Assembly: GCA_027186245.1 (NCBI GenBank)
Contig: CP114481.1
Coordinates: forward strand, 32,643,501-32,707,500
Direction: 5' to 3'
Source: Coriaria nepalensis
Lineage: Eukaryota > Streptophyta > Magnoliopsida > Cucurbitales > Coriariaceae
DNA: 64,000 nt
In this document: piece by piece, positions 40,069-53,500 of the stretch
Layout of the letters: the number at the start of each line of letters is the position of its first letter
Numbering within the stretch: the stretch's first letter is position 1
Made by a program: the position numbers and the translations under genes
Notes under the pieces: model-generated
Database searches by the model: none
What the model was told of the DNA's origin: nothing
Seen by the model: only the letters and a program-made list of their open reading frames with translations

Positions 40069-42970
40069 TCAAGTCAATAACTTACTTCATAGCAAGTCGA
40101 ACGTATTCTAGTTTTGCACTACAGACACAAAATTTTGTGCACAACTTGCAAATGATCATTGCAAGGAAAGTGTGCATTCGTTTAACCTTAAAATCATTTC
40201 AATGAGTCATTTCAAGTCAATAACTTATTTCAAAGCAAGTCGAACGAATTCTAGTTTTGCACTATAGACACAACTTTTGTGCATAACTTGCAAACGATCA
40301 TGGCAAGGAAAGTGTGCATTCGTTTAACCTTAAAATCATTTCAATGAGTCATTTCAAGTCAATAACTTATGTCAAAGCAAGTCGAACGAATTCTAGTTTT
40401 GCACTACACACACAACTTTTGTGCATAACTTGCAAATGATCATTGCAAGGAAAGTGTGCATTCGTTTAACCTTAAAATCATTTCAATGAGTCAATTCAAG
40501 TCAGTAACTTATGTCAAAGCAAGTCGAACAAATTCTAGTTTTCTACTGCAAACACAACTTTTGTGCATAACTTGCAAATGATCATTACAAGGAAAGTGTG
40601 CATTCGTTTAACCTTAAAATCATTTCAATGAGTCATTTCAAGTCAATAACTTATTTCAAAGCAATTCGAACGAATTCTAGTTTTGCACTACAGACACAAC
40701 TTTTGTGCATAACTTGCAAATGATCATTCCAAGGAAAGTGGGCATTCGTTTGACCTTAAAATCATTTCAATCAGTCATTTCAAGTCAATAACTTATTTCA
40801 AAGCAATTCGAACGAATTCTAGTTTTGCACTATAGACACAACTTTTGTGCATAACTTGCAAATGATCATTGCAAGGAAAGTGTGCATTCGTTTAACCTTA
40901 AAATCATTTCAATGAGTCATTTCAAGTCAATAACTTATTTCAAAGCAAGTCGAACGAATTCTAGTTTTCCACTACAGACACAACTTTTGTGCATTACTTG
41001 CAAATGATCATTGCAAGGAAAGTGTGCATTCGCTTAAAATTAAAATCATTTCAATGAGTCCTTTCAAGTCAATAACTTACTTCATAGCAAGTCGAACGTA
41101 TTCTAGTTTTGAACTACAGACACAACTTTTGTGCATAACTTGCAAATGATCATTGCAAGGAAAGTGTGCATTCGTTTAACCTTAAAATCATTTCAATGAG
41201 TCATTTCAAGTCAATAACTTAATTCAAAACAATTCGAACGAATTCTAGTTTTGCACTACAGAGACAACTTTTGTGCATAACTTGCAAATGATCATTGCAA
41301 GGAAAGTGTGCATTCGTTTAAAATTAAAATCATTTCAATGAGTCCTTTCAAGTCAATAACTTATTTCGAAGCAAGTCGAACGAATTCTAGTTTTGCACTA
41401 CAGACATAACTTTTGTGCAGAACTTCCAAATGATCATTGCAAGGAAACTGTGCATTCGTTTAACCTTAAAATCATTTCAATGAGTCATTTCAAGTCAATA
41501 AATTATTTCATAGCAAGTCGAATGTATTCTAGTTTTGCACTACAGACACAAAATTTTGTGCACAACTTGCAAATGATCATTGCAAGGAAAGTGTGCATTC
41601 GTTTAACCTTAAAATCATTTCAATGAGTCATTTCAAGTCAATAACTTATTTCAAAGCAAGTCGAACGAATTCTAGTTTTGCACTATAGACACAACTTTTG
41701 TGCATAACTTGCAAACGATCATGGCAAGGAAAGTGTGCATTCGTTTAACCTTAAAATCATTTCAATGAGTCATTTCAAGTCAATAACTTATGTCAAAGCA
41801 AGTCGAACGAATTCTAGTTTTGCACTACACACACAACTTTTGTGCATAACTTGCAAATGATCATTGCAAGGAAAGTGTGCATTCGTTTAACCTTAAAATC
41901 ATTTCAATGAGTCAATTCAAGTCAGTAACTTATGTCAAAGCAAGTCGAACAAATTCTAGTTTTCTACTGCAAACACAACTTTTGTGCATAACTTGCAAAT
42001 GATCATTACAAGGAAAGTGTGCATTCGTTTAACCTTAAAATCATTTCAATGAGTCATTTCAAGTCAATAACTTATTTCAAAGCAATTCGAACGAATTCTA
42101 GTTTTGCACTACAGACACAACTTTTGTGCATAACTTGCAAATGATCATTCCAAGGAAAGTGGGCATTCGTTTGACCTTAAAATCATTTCAATCAGTCATT
42201 TCAAGTCAATAACTTATTTCAAAGCAATTCGAACGAATTCTAGTTTTGCACTATAGACACAACTTTTGTGCATAAATTGCAAATGATCATTGCAAGGAAA
42301 GTGTGCATTCGTTTAACCTTAAAATCATTTCAATGAGTCATTTCAAGTCAATAACTTATTTCAAAGCAAGTCGAACGAATTCTAGTTTTCCACTGCAGAC
42401 ACAACTTTTGTGCATTACTTGCAAATGATCATTGCAAGGAAAGTGTGCATTCGCTTAAAATTAAAATCATTTCAATGAGTCCTTTCAAGTCAATAACTTA
42501 CTTCATAGCAAGTCGAACGTATTCTAGTTTTGAACTACAGACACAACTTTTGTGCATAACTTGCAAATGATCATTGCAAGGAAAGTGTGCATTCGTTTAA
42601 CCTTAAAATCATTTCAATGAGTCATTTCAAGTCAATAACTTATTTCAAAGCAATTCGAACGAATTCTAGTTTTGCACTACAGAGACAACTTTTGTGCATA
42701 ACTTGCAAATGATCATTGCAAGGAAAGTGTGCATTCGTTTAAAATTAAAATCATTTCAATGAGTCCTTTCAAGTCAATAACTTATTTCGAAGCAAGTCGA
42801 ACGAATTCTAGTTTTGCACTACAGACATAACTTTTGTGCAGAACTTCCAAATGATCATTGCAAGGAAACTGTGCATTCGTTTAACCTTAAAATCATTTCA
42901 ATGAGTCATTTCAAGTCAATAACTTATTTCATAGCAAGTCGAACGTATTCTAGTTTTGCACTACAGACAC
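40069..42970. repeat. 10-monomer HOR block (1421 bp), duplicate of 27.6-30.5 kb
   Basis: The marker aaacgatcatggc at 40,292 and 41,713 and the gcagaacttcc unit at 41,393 and 42,814 reproduce the 27,594-30,495 block at an offset of 12,475 bp. The left limit is set by the 13-bp-short monomer present at 27,590 but absent here. The right limit is where the palindrome head appears here and the gcattac unit appears there. Confidence 0.85.
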
Positions 42971-45740
42971 AAAATTTTGTGCACAACTTGCAAATGATCA
43001 TTGGAAGGAAAGTGTGCATTCGTTTAACCTTAAAATCATTTCAATGAGTCATTTCAAGTCAATAACTTATTTCAAAGCAATTCGAACGAATTCTAGTTTT
43101 GCACTATAGAGACAACTTTTGTGCATAACTTGCAAATGATCATTGCAAGGAAAGTGTGCATTCGTTTAAAATTAAAATCATTTCAATGAGTCCTTTCAAG
43201 TCAATAACTTATTTCGAAGCAAGCCGAACGAATTCTAGTTTTGCACTACAAACATAACTTTTGTGCATAACTTGCAAATGATCATTGCAAGGAAAGTGTG
43301 CATTCGTTTAACCTTAAAATCATTTCAATTAGTCGCTTCAAGTCAATAACTTATTTCAAAGAAGTTCGAACGAATTCTAGTTTTGCACTACAGACACAAC
43401 TTTTGTGCATAACTTGCAAATGATAATTGCAAGGAAAGTGTGCATTCGTTTAAAATTAAAATCATTTCAATGAGTCATTTCAGGTCGATAACTTATGTCA
43501 AAGCAAGTCGAACGAATTCTAGTTTTCTACTACAAACACAACTTTTGTGCATAACTTGCAAATGATCATTGCAAGGAAAGTGTGCATTCGTTTAACCTTA
43601 AAATCATTTCAATGAGTCATTTCAAGTCAATAACTTATTTCAAAGCAATTCGGACGAATTCTAGTTTTGCACTACAGACACAACTTTTGTGCATAACTTG
43701 CAAATGATCATTGCAAGGAAAGTGTGCATTCGTTCAACCTTAAAATCATTTCAATGAGTCATTTCAAGTCAATAACTTATTTCAAAGCAATTCGAACGAA
43801 TTCTAGTTTTGCACTACAAACACAACTTTTGCGCATAACTTGCAAATGATCATTGCAAGGAAAGTGTGCATTCGTTTAAAATTAAAATCATTTCAAAGAG
43901 TCCTTTCAAGTCAATAACTTATTTCAAAGCAAGTCGAACGAATTCTTGTTTTGCACTACAGACACAACTTTTGTGCATAACTTACAAATGATCAGTGCAA
44001 GGAAAGTGTGCATTCATTTAACCTTAAAATCATTTCAATGAGTCATTTCAAGTCAATAACTTATGTCAAAGCAAGTCGAACGAATAACAGTTTTGCACTA
44101 CACACACAACTTTTGTGCATAACTTGCAAATGATCATTGCAAGGAAAGTGTGCATTCGTTTAACCTTAAAATCATTTCAATGAGTCATTTCAAGTCAATA
44201 ACTTATTTCAAAGCAATTCGGACGAATTCTAGTTTTGCACTACAGACATAACTTTTGTGCAGAACTTCCAAATGATCATTGCAAGGAAACTGTGCATTCG
44301 TTTAACCTTAAAATCATTTCAATGAGTCATTTCAAGTCAATAACTTATTTCATAGCAAGTCGAACGTATTCTAGTTTTGCACTACAGACACAAAATTTTG
44401 TGCACAACTTGCAAATGATCATTGGAAGGAAAGTGTGCATTCGTTTAACCTTAAAATCATTTCAATGAGTCATTTCAAGTCAATAACTTATTTCAAAGCA
44501 ATTCGAACGAATTCTAGTTTTGCACTATAGAGACAACTTTTGTGCATAACTTGCAAATGATCATTGCAAGGAAAGTGTGCATTCGTTTAAAATTAAAATC
44601 ATTTCAATGAGTCCTTTCAAGTAAATAACTTATTTCGAAGCAAGCCGAACGAATTCTAGTTTTGCACTACAAACATAACTTTTGTGCATAACTTGCAAAT
44701 GATCATTGCAAGGAAAGTGTGCATTCGTTTAACCTTAAAATCATTTCAATGAGTCGCTTCAAGTCAATAACTTATTTCAAAGCAGTTCGAACGAATTCTT
44801 GTTTTGCACTACAGACACAACTTTTGTGCATAACTTGCAAATGATAATTGCAAGGAAAGTGTGCATTCGTTTAAAATTAAAATCATTTCAATGAGTCATT
44901 TCAGGTCAATAACTTATGTCAAAGCAAGTCGAACGAATTCTAGTTTTCTACTACAAACACAACTTTTGTGCATAACTTGCAAATGATCATTGCAAGGAAA
45001 GTGTGCATTCGTTTAACCTTAAAATCATTTCAATGAGTCATTTCAAGTCAATAACTTATTTCAAAGCAATTCGGACGAATTCTAGTTTTGCACTACAGAC
45101 ACAACTTTTGTGCATAACTTGCAAATGATCATTGGAAGGAAAGTGTTCATTCGTTCAACCTTAAAATCATTTCAATGAGTCATTTCAAGTCAATAACTTA
45201 TTTCAAAGCAATTCGAACGAATTCTAGTTTTGCACTACAGACACAACTTTTGCGCATAACTTGCAAATGATCATTGCAAGGAAAGTGTGCATTCGTTTAA
45301 AATTAAAATCATTTCAAAGAGTCCTTTCAAGTCCATAACTTATTTCAAAGCAAGTCGAACGAATTCTTGTTTTGCACTACAGACACAACTTTTGTGCATA
45401 ACTTACAAATGATCAGTGCAAGGAAAGTGTGCATTCATTTAACCTTAAAATCATTTCAATGAGTCATTTCAAGTCAATAACTTATGTCAAAGCAAGTCGA
45501 ACGAATAACAGTTTTGCACTACACACACAACTTTGGTGCATAACTTGCAAATGATCATTGCAAGGAAAGTGTGCATTCGTTTAACCTTAAAATCATTTCA
45601 ATGAGTCATTTCAAGTCAATAACTTATTTCAAAGCAATTCGGACGAATTCTAGTTTTGCACTACAGACACAACTTTTGTGCATAACTTGCAAATGATCAT
45701 TGCAAGGAAAGTGTGCATTCGTTTAACCTTAAAATCATTT
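42971..45740. repeat. Continuation of the 10-mer block, matching 31.6-33.9 kb
   Basis: The gcagaacttcc unit at 44,235 is 1421 bp after that at 42,814, and gcaagccg at 43,223 and 44,644 keeps the same step. The part 42,983-44,347 matches 31,643-33,007 at an offset of 11,340 bp, and 45.1-45.7 kb matches 33.4-33.8 kb at about 11.8-11.9 kb. Together with the previous block this is a roughly 6-kb segment present twice. Confidence 0.75.
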
Positions 45741-48140
45741 CAATGAGTCATTTCAAGTCAATAACTTATTTCAAAGCAGTTCGAACGAATTCTAGTTTTG
45801 CACTACAGACACAACTTTTGCGCATAACTTGCAAATGATCATTGCAAGGAAAGTGTGCATTCGTTTAAAATTAAAATCATTTCAAAGAGTCCTTTCAAGT
45901 CAATAACTTATTTCAAAGCAAGTCGAACGAATTCTTGTTTTGCACTACAGACATAACTTTTGTGCATAACTTACAAATGATCAGTGCAAGGAAAGTGTGC
46001 ATTCATTTAACCTTAAAATCATTTCACTGAGTCATTTCAAGTCAATAACTTATGTCAAAGCAAGTCGAACGAATAACAGTTTTGCACTACACACACAACT
46101 TTTGTGCATAACTTGCAAATGATCATTGCAAAGAAAGTGTGCATTCTTTTAACCTTAAAATAATTTCAACGAGTCATTTCAAGTCAATAACTTATTTCAA
46201 AGCAAGTCGAACGAATTCAAGTTTTCCACTACAAACACAAGTTTTGTGCATAACATGCAAATGATCATTGCAAGGGAAGTGTGCTTTCGTTTAACCTTAA
46301 AATCATTTCAAGTCAATAACTTATTTCAAAGCAATTCGAACGAATTCTAGTTTTGCACTACAGACACAACTTTTGTGCATAACTTGCAAATGATCATTCC
46401 CAGGAAAGTGGGCATTCGTTTGGCCTTAAAATCATTTCTATCAGTCATTTCAAGTCAATAACTTATTTCAAAGCAATTCGAACGAAATCTAGTTTTGCAC
46501 TATAGACACAACTTTTGTGCATAACTTGCAAATGATCATTGCAAGGAAAGTGTGCATTCGTTTAACCTTAAAATCATTTCAATGAGTCATTTCAAGTCAA
46601 TAACTTATTTCAAAGCAAGTCGAACGAATTCTAGTTTCGCACTACAGACACAACTTTTGTCCCTAACTTGCAAATGATCATTGCAACGAACGTGTGCATT
46701 CGTTTAAAATTAAAATCATTTCAATGAGTCCTTTCAAGTCAATAACTTATTGCAAAGCAATTCGAACGAATTCTAGTTTTGCACTACAGACACAACTTTT
46801 GTGCATAACTTCCAAATGATCACTGCAAGGAAACTGTGCATTCGTTTAACCTTAAAATCATTTCAATGAGTCATTTCAAGTCAATAACTTATTTCATAGC
46901 AAGTCGAACGTATTCTAGTTTTGCACTACAGACACAAAATTTTGTGCACAACTTGCAAATGATCATTGGAAGGAAAGTGTGCATTCGTTTAACCTTAAAA
47001 TCATTTCAATGAGTCATTTCAAGTCAATAACTTATTTCAAAGCAATTCGAACGAATTCTAGTTTTGCACTATAGAGACAACTTTTGTGCATAACTTGCAA
47101 ATGATCATTGCAAGGAAAGTGTGCATTCGTTTAAAATTAAAATCATTTCAATGAGTCCTTTCAAGTCAATAACTTATTTCGAAGCAAGTCGAACGAATTC
47201 TAGTTTTGCACTACGGACATAACTTTTGTGCATAACTTGCAAATGATCATTGCAAGGAAAGTGTGCATTCGTTTAACCTTAAAATCATTTCAATGAGTCG
47301 CTTCAAGTCCATAACTTATTTCAAAGCAATTCAAACGAATTCTAGTTTTGCACTACAGAGACAACTTTTGTGCATAACTTGCAAATGATCATTGCAAGGA
47401 AAGTGTGCATTCGTTTAAAATTAAAATCATTTCAATGAGTCATTTCAAGTCAATAACTTATGTCAAAGCAAGTCGAACGAATTCTAGTTTTCTACTATAA
47501 ACACAACTTTTGTGCATAAGTTGCAAATGATCATTGCAAGGAAAGTGTGCATTCGTTTAACCTTAAAATCATTTCAATGAGTCATTTCAAGTCAATAACT
47601 TATTTCAAAGCAATTCGTACGAATTCTAGTTTTGCACTACAGACACAACTTTTGTGCATAACTTGCAAATGATCATTGCAAGGAAAGTGTGCATTCGTTT
47701 AACCTTAAAATCATTTCAATGAGTCATTTCAAGTCAATAACTTATTTCAAAGCAATTCGAACGAATTCTAGTTTTGCACTACAGACACAACTTTTGCGCA
47801 TAACTTGCAAATCATCATTGCAAGTAAAGTGTGCATTCGTTTAAAATTAAAATCATTTCAAAGAGTCCTTTCAAGTCAATAACTTATTTCAAAGCAAGTT
47901 GAACGAATTCTAGTTTTGCACTACAGACACAACTTTTGTGCATAACTAGCAAATGATCACTGCAAGGAAAGTGTGCATTCATTTAACCTTAAAATCATTT
48001 CAATGAGTCATTTCAAGTCAATAACTTATGTCAAAGCAAGTCGAACGAATAACAGTTTTGCACTACACACACAACTTTTGTGCATAACTTGCAAATGATC
48101 ATTGCAAGGAAAGTGTGCATTCTTTTAACTTTAAAATAAT
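45740..48140. repeat. 17-monomer HOR copy 1 (2402 bp)
   Basis: Markers recur at 2402 bp: gcagttcgaacg near 45,778 and 48,180; the 13-bp-short monomer at 46,303 and 48,705; tttggcctt at 46,432 and 48,834; and gtccctaac near 46,659 and 49,061. The two copies look colinear throughout, unlike the 2402-bp copies at 16.7-24 kb. The same monomer set is used in both places, about 28.9 kb apart. Boundaries are approximate. Confidence 0.85.
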
Positions 48141-50545
48141 TTCAATGAGTCATTTCAAGTCAATAACTTATTTCAAAGCAGTTCGAACGAATTCTAGTTT
48201 TGCACTACAGACACAACTTTTGCGCATAACTTGCAAATGATCATTGCAAGGAAAGTGTGCATTCGTTTAAAATTAAAATCATTTCAAAGAGTCCTTTCAA
48301 GTCAATAACTTATTTCAAAGCAAGTCGAACGAATTCTTGTTTTGCACTACAGACATAACTTTTGTGCATAACTTACAAATGATCAGTGCAAGGAAAGTGT
48401 GCATTCATTTAACCTTAAAATCATTTCACTGAGTCATTTCAAGTCAATAACTTATGTCAAAGCAAGTCGAACGAATAACAGTTTTGCACTACACACACAA
48501 CTTTTGTGCATAACTTGCAAATGATCATTGCAAAGAAAGTGTGCATTCTTTTAACCTTAAAATAATTTCAACGAGTCATTTCAAGTCAATAACTTATTTC
48601 AAAGCAAGTCGAACGAATTCAAGTTTTCCACTACAAACACAAGTTTTGTGCATAACATGCAAATGATCATTGCAGGGAAAGTGTGCTTTCGTTTAACCTT
48701 AAAATCATTTCAAGTCAATAACTTATTTCAAAGCAATTCGAACGAATTCTAGTTTTGCACTACAGACACAACTTTTGTGCATAACTTGCAAATGATCATT
48801 CCCAGGAAAGTGGGCATTCGTTTGGCCTTAAAATCATTTCTATCAGTCATTTCAAGTCAATAACTTATTTCAAAGCAATTCGAACGAAATCTAGTTTTGC
48901 ACTATAGACACAACTTTTGTGCATAACTTGCAAATGATCATTGCAAGGAAAGTGTGCATTCGTTTAACCTTAAAATCATTTCAATGAGTCATTTCAAGTC
49001 AATAACTTATTTCAAAGCAAGTCGAACGAATTCTAGTTTCGCACTACAGACACAACTTTTGTCCCTAACTTGCAAATGATCATTGCAACGAACGTGTGCA
49101 TTCGTTTAAAATTAAAATCATTTCAATGAGTCCTTTCAAGTCAATAACTTATTGCAAAGCAATTCGAACGAATTCTAGTTTTGCACTACAGACACAACTT
49201 TTGTGCATAACTTCCAAATGATCACTGCAAGGAAACTGTGCATTCGTTTAACCTTAAAATCATTTCAATGAGTCATTTCAAGTCAATAACTTATTTCATA
49301 GCAAGTCGAACGTATTCTAGTTTTGCACTACAGACACAAAATTTTGTGCACAACTTGCAAATGATCATTGGAAGGAAAGTGTGCATTCGTTTAACCTTAA
49401 AATCATTTCAATGAGTCATTTCAAGTCAATAACTTATTTCAAAGCAATTCGAACGAATTCTAGTTTTGCACTATAGAGACAACTTTTGTGCATAACTTGC
49501 AAATGATCATTGCAAGGAAAGTGTGCATTCGTTTAAAATTAAAATCATTTCAATGAGTCCTTTCAAGTCAATCACTTATTTCGAAGCAAGTCGAACGAAT
49601 TCTAGTTTTGCACTACGGACATAACTTTTGTGCATAACTTGCAAATGATCATTGCAAGGAAAGTGTGCATTCGTTTAACCTTAAAATCATTTCAATGAGT
49701 CGCTTCAAGTCCATAACTTATTTCAAAGCAATTCAAACGAATTCTAGTTTTGCACTACAGAGACAACTTTTGTGCATAACTTGCAAATGATCATTGCAAG
49801 GAAAGTGTGCATTCGTTTAAAATTAAAATCATTTCAATGAGTCATTTCAAGTCAATAACTTATGTCAAAGCAAGTCGAACGAATTCTAGTTTTCTACTAC
49901 AAACACAACTTTTGTGCATAAGTTGCAAATGATCATTGCAAGGAAAGTGTGCATTCGTTTAACCTTAAAATCATTTCAATGAGTCATTTCAAGTCAATAA
50001 CTTATTTCAAAGCAATTCGTACGAATTCTAGTTTTGCACTACAGACACAACTTTTGTGCATAACTTGCAAATGATCATTGCAAGGAAAGTGTGCATTCGT
50101 TTAACCTTAAAATCATTTCAATGAGTCATTTCAAGTCAATAACTTATTTCAAAGCAATTCGAACGAATTCTAGTTTTGCACTACAGACACAACTTTTGCG
50201 CATAACTTGCAAATCATCATTGCAAGTAAAGTGTGCATTCGTTTAAAATTAAAATCATTTCAAAGAGTCCTTTCAAGTCAATAACTTATTTCAAAGCAAG
50301 TTGAACGAATTCTAGTTTTGCACTACAGACACAACTTTTGTGCATAACTAGCAAATGATCACTGCAAGGAAAGTGTGCATTCATTTAACCTTAAAATCAT
50401 TTCAATGAGTCATTTCAAGTCAATAACTTATGTCAAAGCAAGTCGAACGAATAACAGTTTTGCACTACACACACAACTTTTGTGCATAACTTGCAAATGA
50501 TCATTGCAAGGAAAGTGTGCATTCTTTTAACTTTAAAATAATTTC
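48141..50545. repeat. 17-monomer HOR copy 2 (2402 bp)
   Basis: This copy is colinear with 45,740-48,140. Private variants are shared, such as gtccctaac, aacttccaaatgatcactgc and aacgaaatctag. Small differences exist: ctataaac near 47,497 against ctacaaac near 49,899, gcaagggaag near 46,270 against gcagggaaag near 48,672, and caatcactt near 49,570. The match ends near 50,545, where the next copy would need a gcagttcg tail. Confidence 0.85.
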
Positions 50546-53500
50546 AATGAGTCATTTCAAGTCAATAACTTATTTCAAAGCAAGTCGAACGAATTCAAGT
50601 TTTGCACTACAAACACAAGTTTTGTGCATAACATGCAAATGATCATTGCAAGGAAAGTGTGCTTTCGGTTAACCTTAAAATCATTTCAAGTCAATAACTT
50701 ATTTCAAAGCAATTCGAACGAATTCTAGTTTTGCACTACAGACACAACTTTTGTGCATAACTTGCAAATGATCATTCCAAGGAAAGTGGGCATCCGTTTG
50801 ACCTTAAAATCATTTCAATCAGTCATTTCAAGTCAATAACTTATTTCAAAGCAATTCGAACGAATTCTAGTTTTGCACTATAGACACAACTTTTGTGCAT
50901 AACTTGCAAATGATCATTGCAAGGAAAGTGTGCATTCGTTTAACCTTAAAATCATTTCAATGAGTCATTTCAAGTCAATAACTTATTTCAAAGCAGGTCG
51001 AACGAATTCTAGTTTTGCACTACAGACACAACTTTTGTGCATAACTTGCAAATGATCATTGCAAGGAACGTGTGCATTCGTTTAAAATTAAAATCATTTC
51101 AATGAGTCCATTCAAGTCAATAACTTATTTCAAAGCAATTCGAACGAATTCTAGTTTTGCACTACAGACACAACTTTTGTGCATAACTTGCAAATGATCA
51201 TTGCAAGGAAAGTGTGCATTCGTTTATCCTTAAAATCATTTCAATGAGTCATTTCAAATCAATCACTTATTTCAAAGCAATTCGAACGAATTCTATTTTT
51301 GCACTACAAACACAAGTTTTGTGCATAACTTGCAAATGATCATCGCAAGGAATGTGTGCATTCGTTAAAAATTAAAATCATTTCAACGAGTCATTTCAAG
51401 TCAATAACTTACTCCAAAGCAAGTCGAACGAATTCTAGTTTTGCACTACAGACACAACTTTTGTGCATGCAAATGATCATTGCAAGGATGGTGTGCATTC
51501 GTTTAACCTTAAAATCATTTCAATGAGTCATTTCAAGTCAATAACTTATGTCATAGCAAGTCGAACGTATTATAGTTTTGCACTACAGACACAAAATTTT
51601 GTGCACAACTTGCAAATGATCATTGGAAGGAAAGTGTGCATTCATTTAACCTTAAAATCATTTCAATGAATCATTTCAAGTCAATAACTTATTTCAAAGC
51701 AATTCGAACGAATTCTAGTTTTGCACTATAGAGACAACTTTTGTGCATAACTTGCAAATGATCATTGCAAGGAAAGTGTGCATTCGTTTAAAATTTAAAT
51801 CATTTAAATGAGTCCTTTCAAGTCAATAACTTATTTCGAAGCAAGTCGAACGAATTCTAGTTTTGCACTACAGACATAACTTTTGTGCATAACTTGCAAA
51901 TGATCATTGCAAGGAAACTGTGCATTCGTTTAACCTTAAAATCATTTCAATGAGTCATTTCAAGTCAATAACTTATTTCATAGCAAGTCGAACGTATTCT
52001 AATTTTGCACTACAAACACAACTTTTGTGCATAACTTGCAAATGATCATTGCAAGGAAAGTGTGCATTCGTTTAACCTTAACATCATTTCAATGAGTCAT
52101 TTCAAGTCAATATCTTATGTCAAAGCAAGTCGAACGAATTCTAGTTTTCTACTACAAACACAACTTTTGTGCATAACTTGCAAATGATCATTGCAAGGAA
52201 AGTGTGCATTTGTTTAACCTTAAAATCATTTCAATGAGTCATTTCAAGTCAATAACTTATTTCAGAGCAAGTCGAACGAATTCTAGTTTTGCACTACAGA
52301 CACAACTTTTGTGCATAACTTGCAAATGATCATTGCAAGGAAAGTGTGCATTCGTTTAACCGTAAAATCATTTCAATGAGTCATTCCAAGTCAATAACTT
52401 ATTTCAAAGCAATTCGAACGAATTCTAATTTTGCACTACAAACACAACTTTTGTGCATAACTTGCAAATGATCATTGCAAGGAAAGTGTGCATTCGTTTA
52501 ACCTTAAAATCATTTCAATGAGTCATTCCAAGTCAATAACTTATTTCAAAGCAATTCGAACGAATTCTAATTTTGCACTACAAACACAACTTTTGTGCAT
52601 AACTTGCAAATGATCATTGCAAGGAAAGTGTGCATTCGTTTAACCTTAAAATCATTTCAATGAGTCATTTGAAGTCAATAACTTACTCCAAAGCAAGTCG
52701 AACGAATTCTAGTTTTCCACTACAGACACAACTTTTGTGCATAACTTGCAAATGATCATTGCAAGGAAAGTGTGCATTCGTTTAACCTTAAAATCATTTC
52801 AATGAGTCATTTCAAGTCAATAACTTATGTCAAAGCAAGTCGAACGAATAACAGTTTTGCACTACGCACACAACCTTTGTGCATAACTTGCAAATGATCA
52901 TTGCAAGGAAAGTGTGCATTCGTTTAACCTTAAAATAATTTCAATGAGTCATTTCAAGTCAATAACTTATTTCAAAGCAAGTCGAACGAATTCAAGTTTT
53001 GCACTACAGACACAAGTTTTGTGCATAACTTGCAAATGATCATTGCAAGGAAAGTGTGCATTCGTTTAAACTTAAAATCATTTCAATGAGTCATTTGAAG
53101 TCAATAACTTACTCCAAAGCAAGTCGAACGAATTCTAGTTTTGCACTACAGACACAAGTTTTGTGCATAACTTGTAAATGATCATTGCAAGGAAAGTGTG
53201 CATTCGTTTATCCTTAAAATCATTTCAATGAGTCATTTCAAGTCAATAACTTATTTCAAAGCAAGTCGAACGAATTCTAGTTTTGCACTACAGACACAAC
53301 TTTTGTGCATAAATTGCGAATGATCATTGCAAGGAAAGTGTGCATTCGTTTAACCTTAAAATCATTTCAATGAGTCAATTCAAGTCAATAACTAATTTCA
53401 AAGCAATTCGTACGAATTCTAGTTTTGCACTACAGACACAACTTTTGTTCATAACTTGCAAATGATCATTCCAAGGAAAGTGTGCATTCGGTTAACCTTA

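Noticed and set aside
28918..44468. Short open frames of 60-77 codons at 28,918, 30,339, 36,577, 37,999, 38,691, 41,393, 42,814 and 44,235
   Set aside because: They start at TTG inside ttttgcactaca and exist only because these monomers read gcagaac where others read gcataac, which removes an in-frame TAA. They are copies of one satellite variant. The unit length is not a multiple of 3, so frames shift at each monomer, and nothing suggests a start context or coding constraint.
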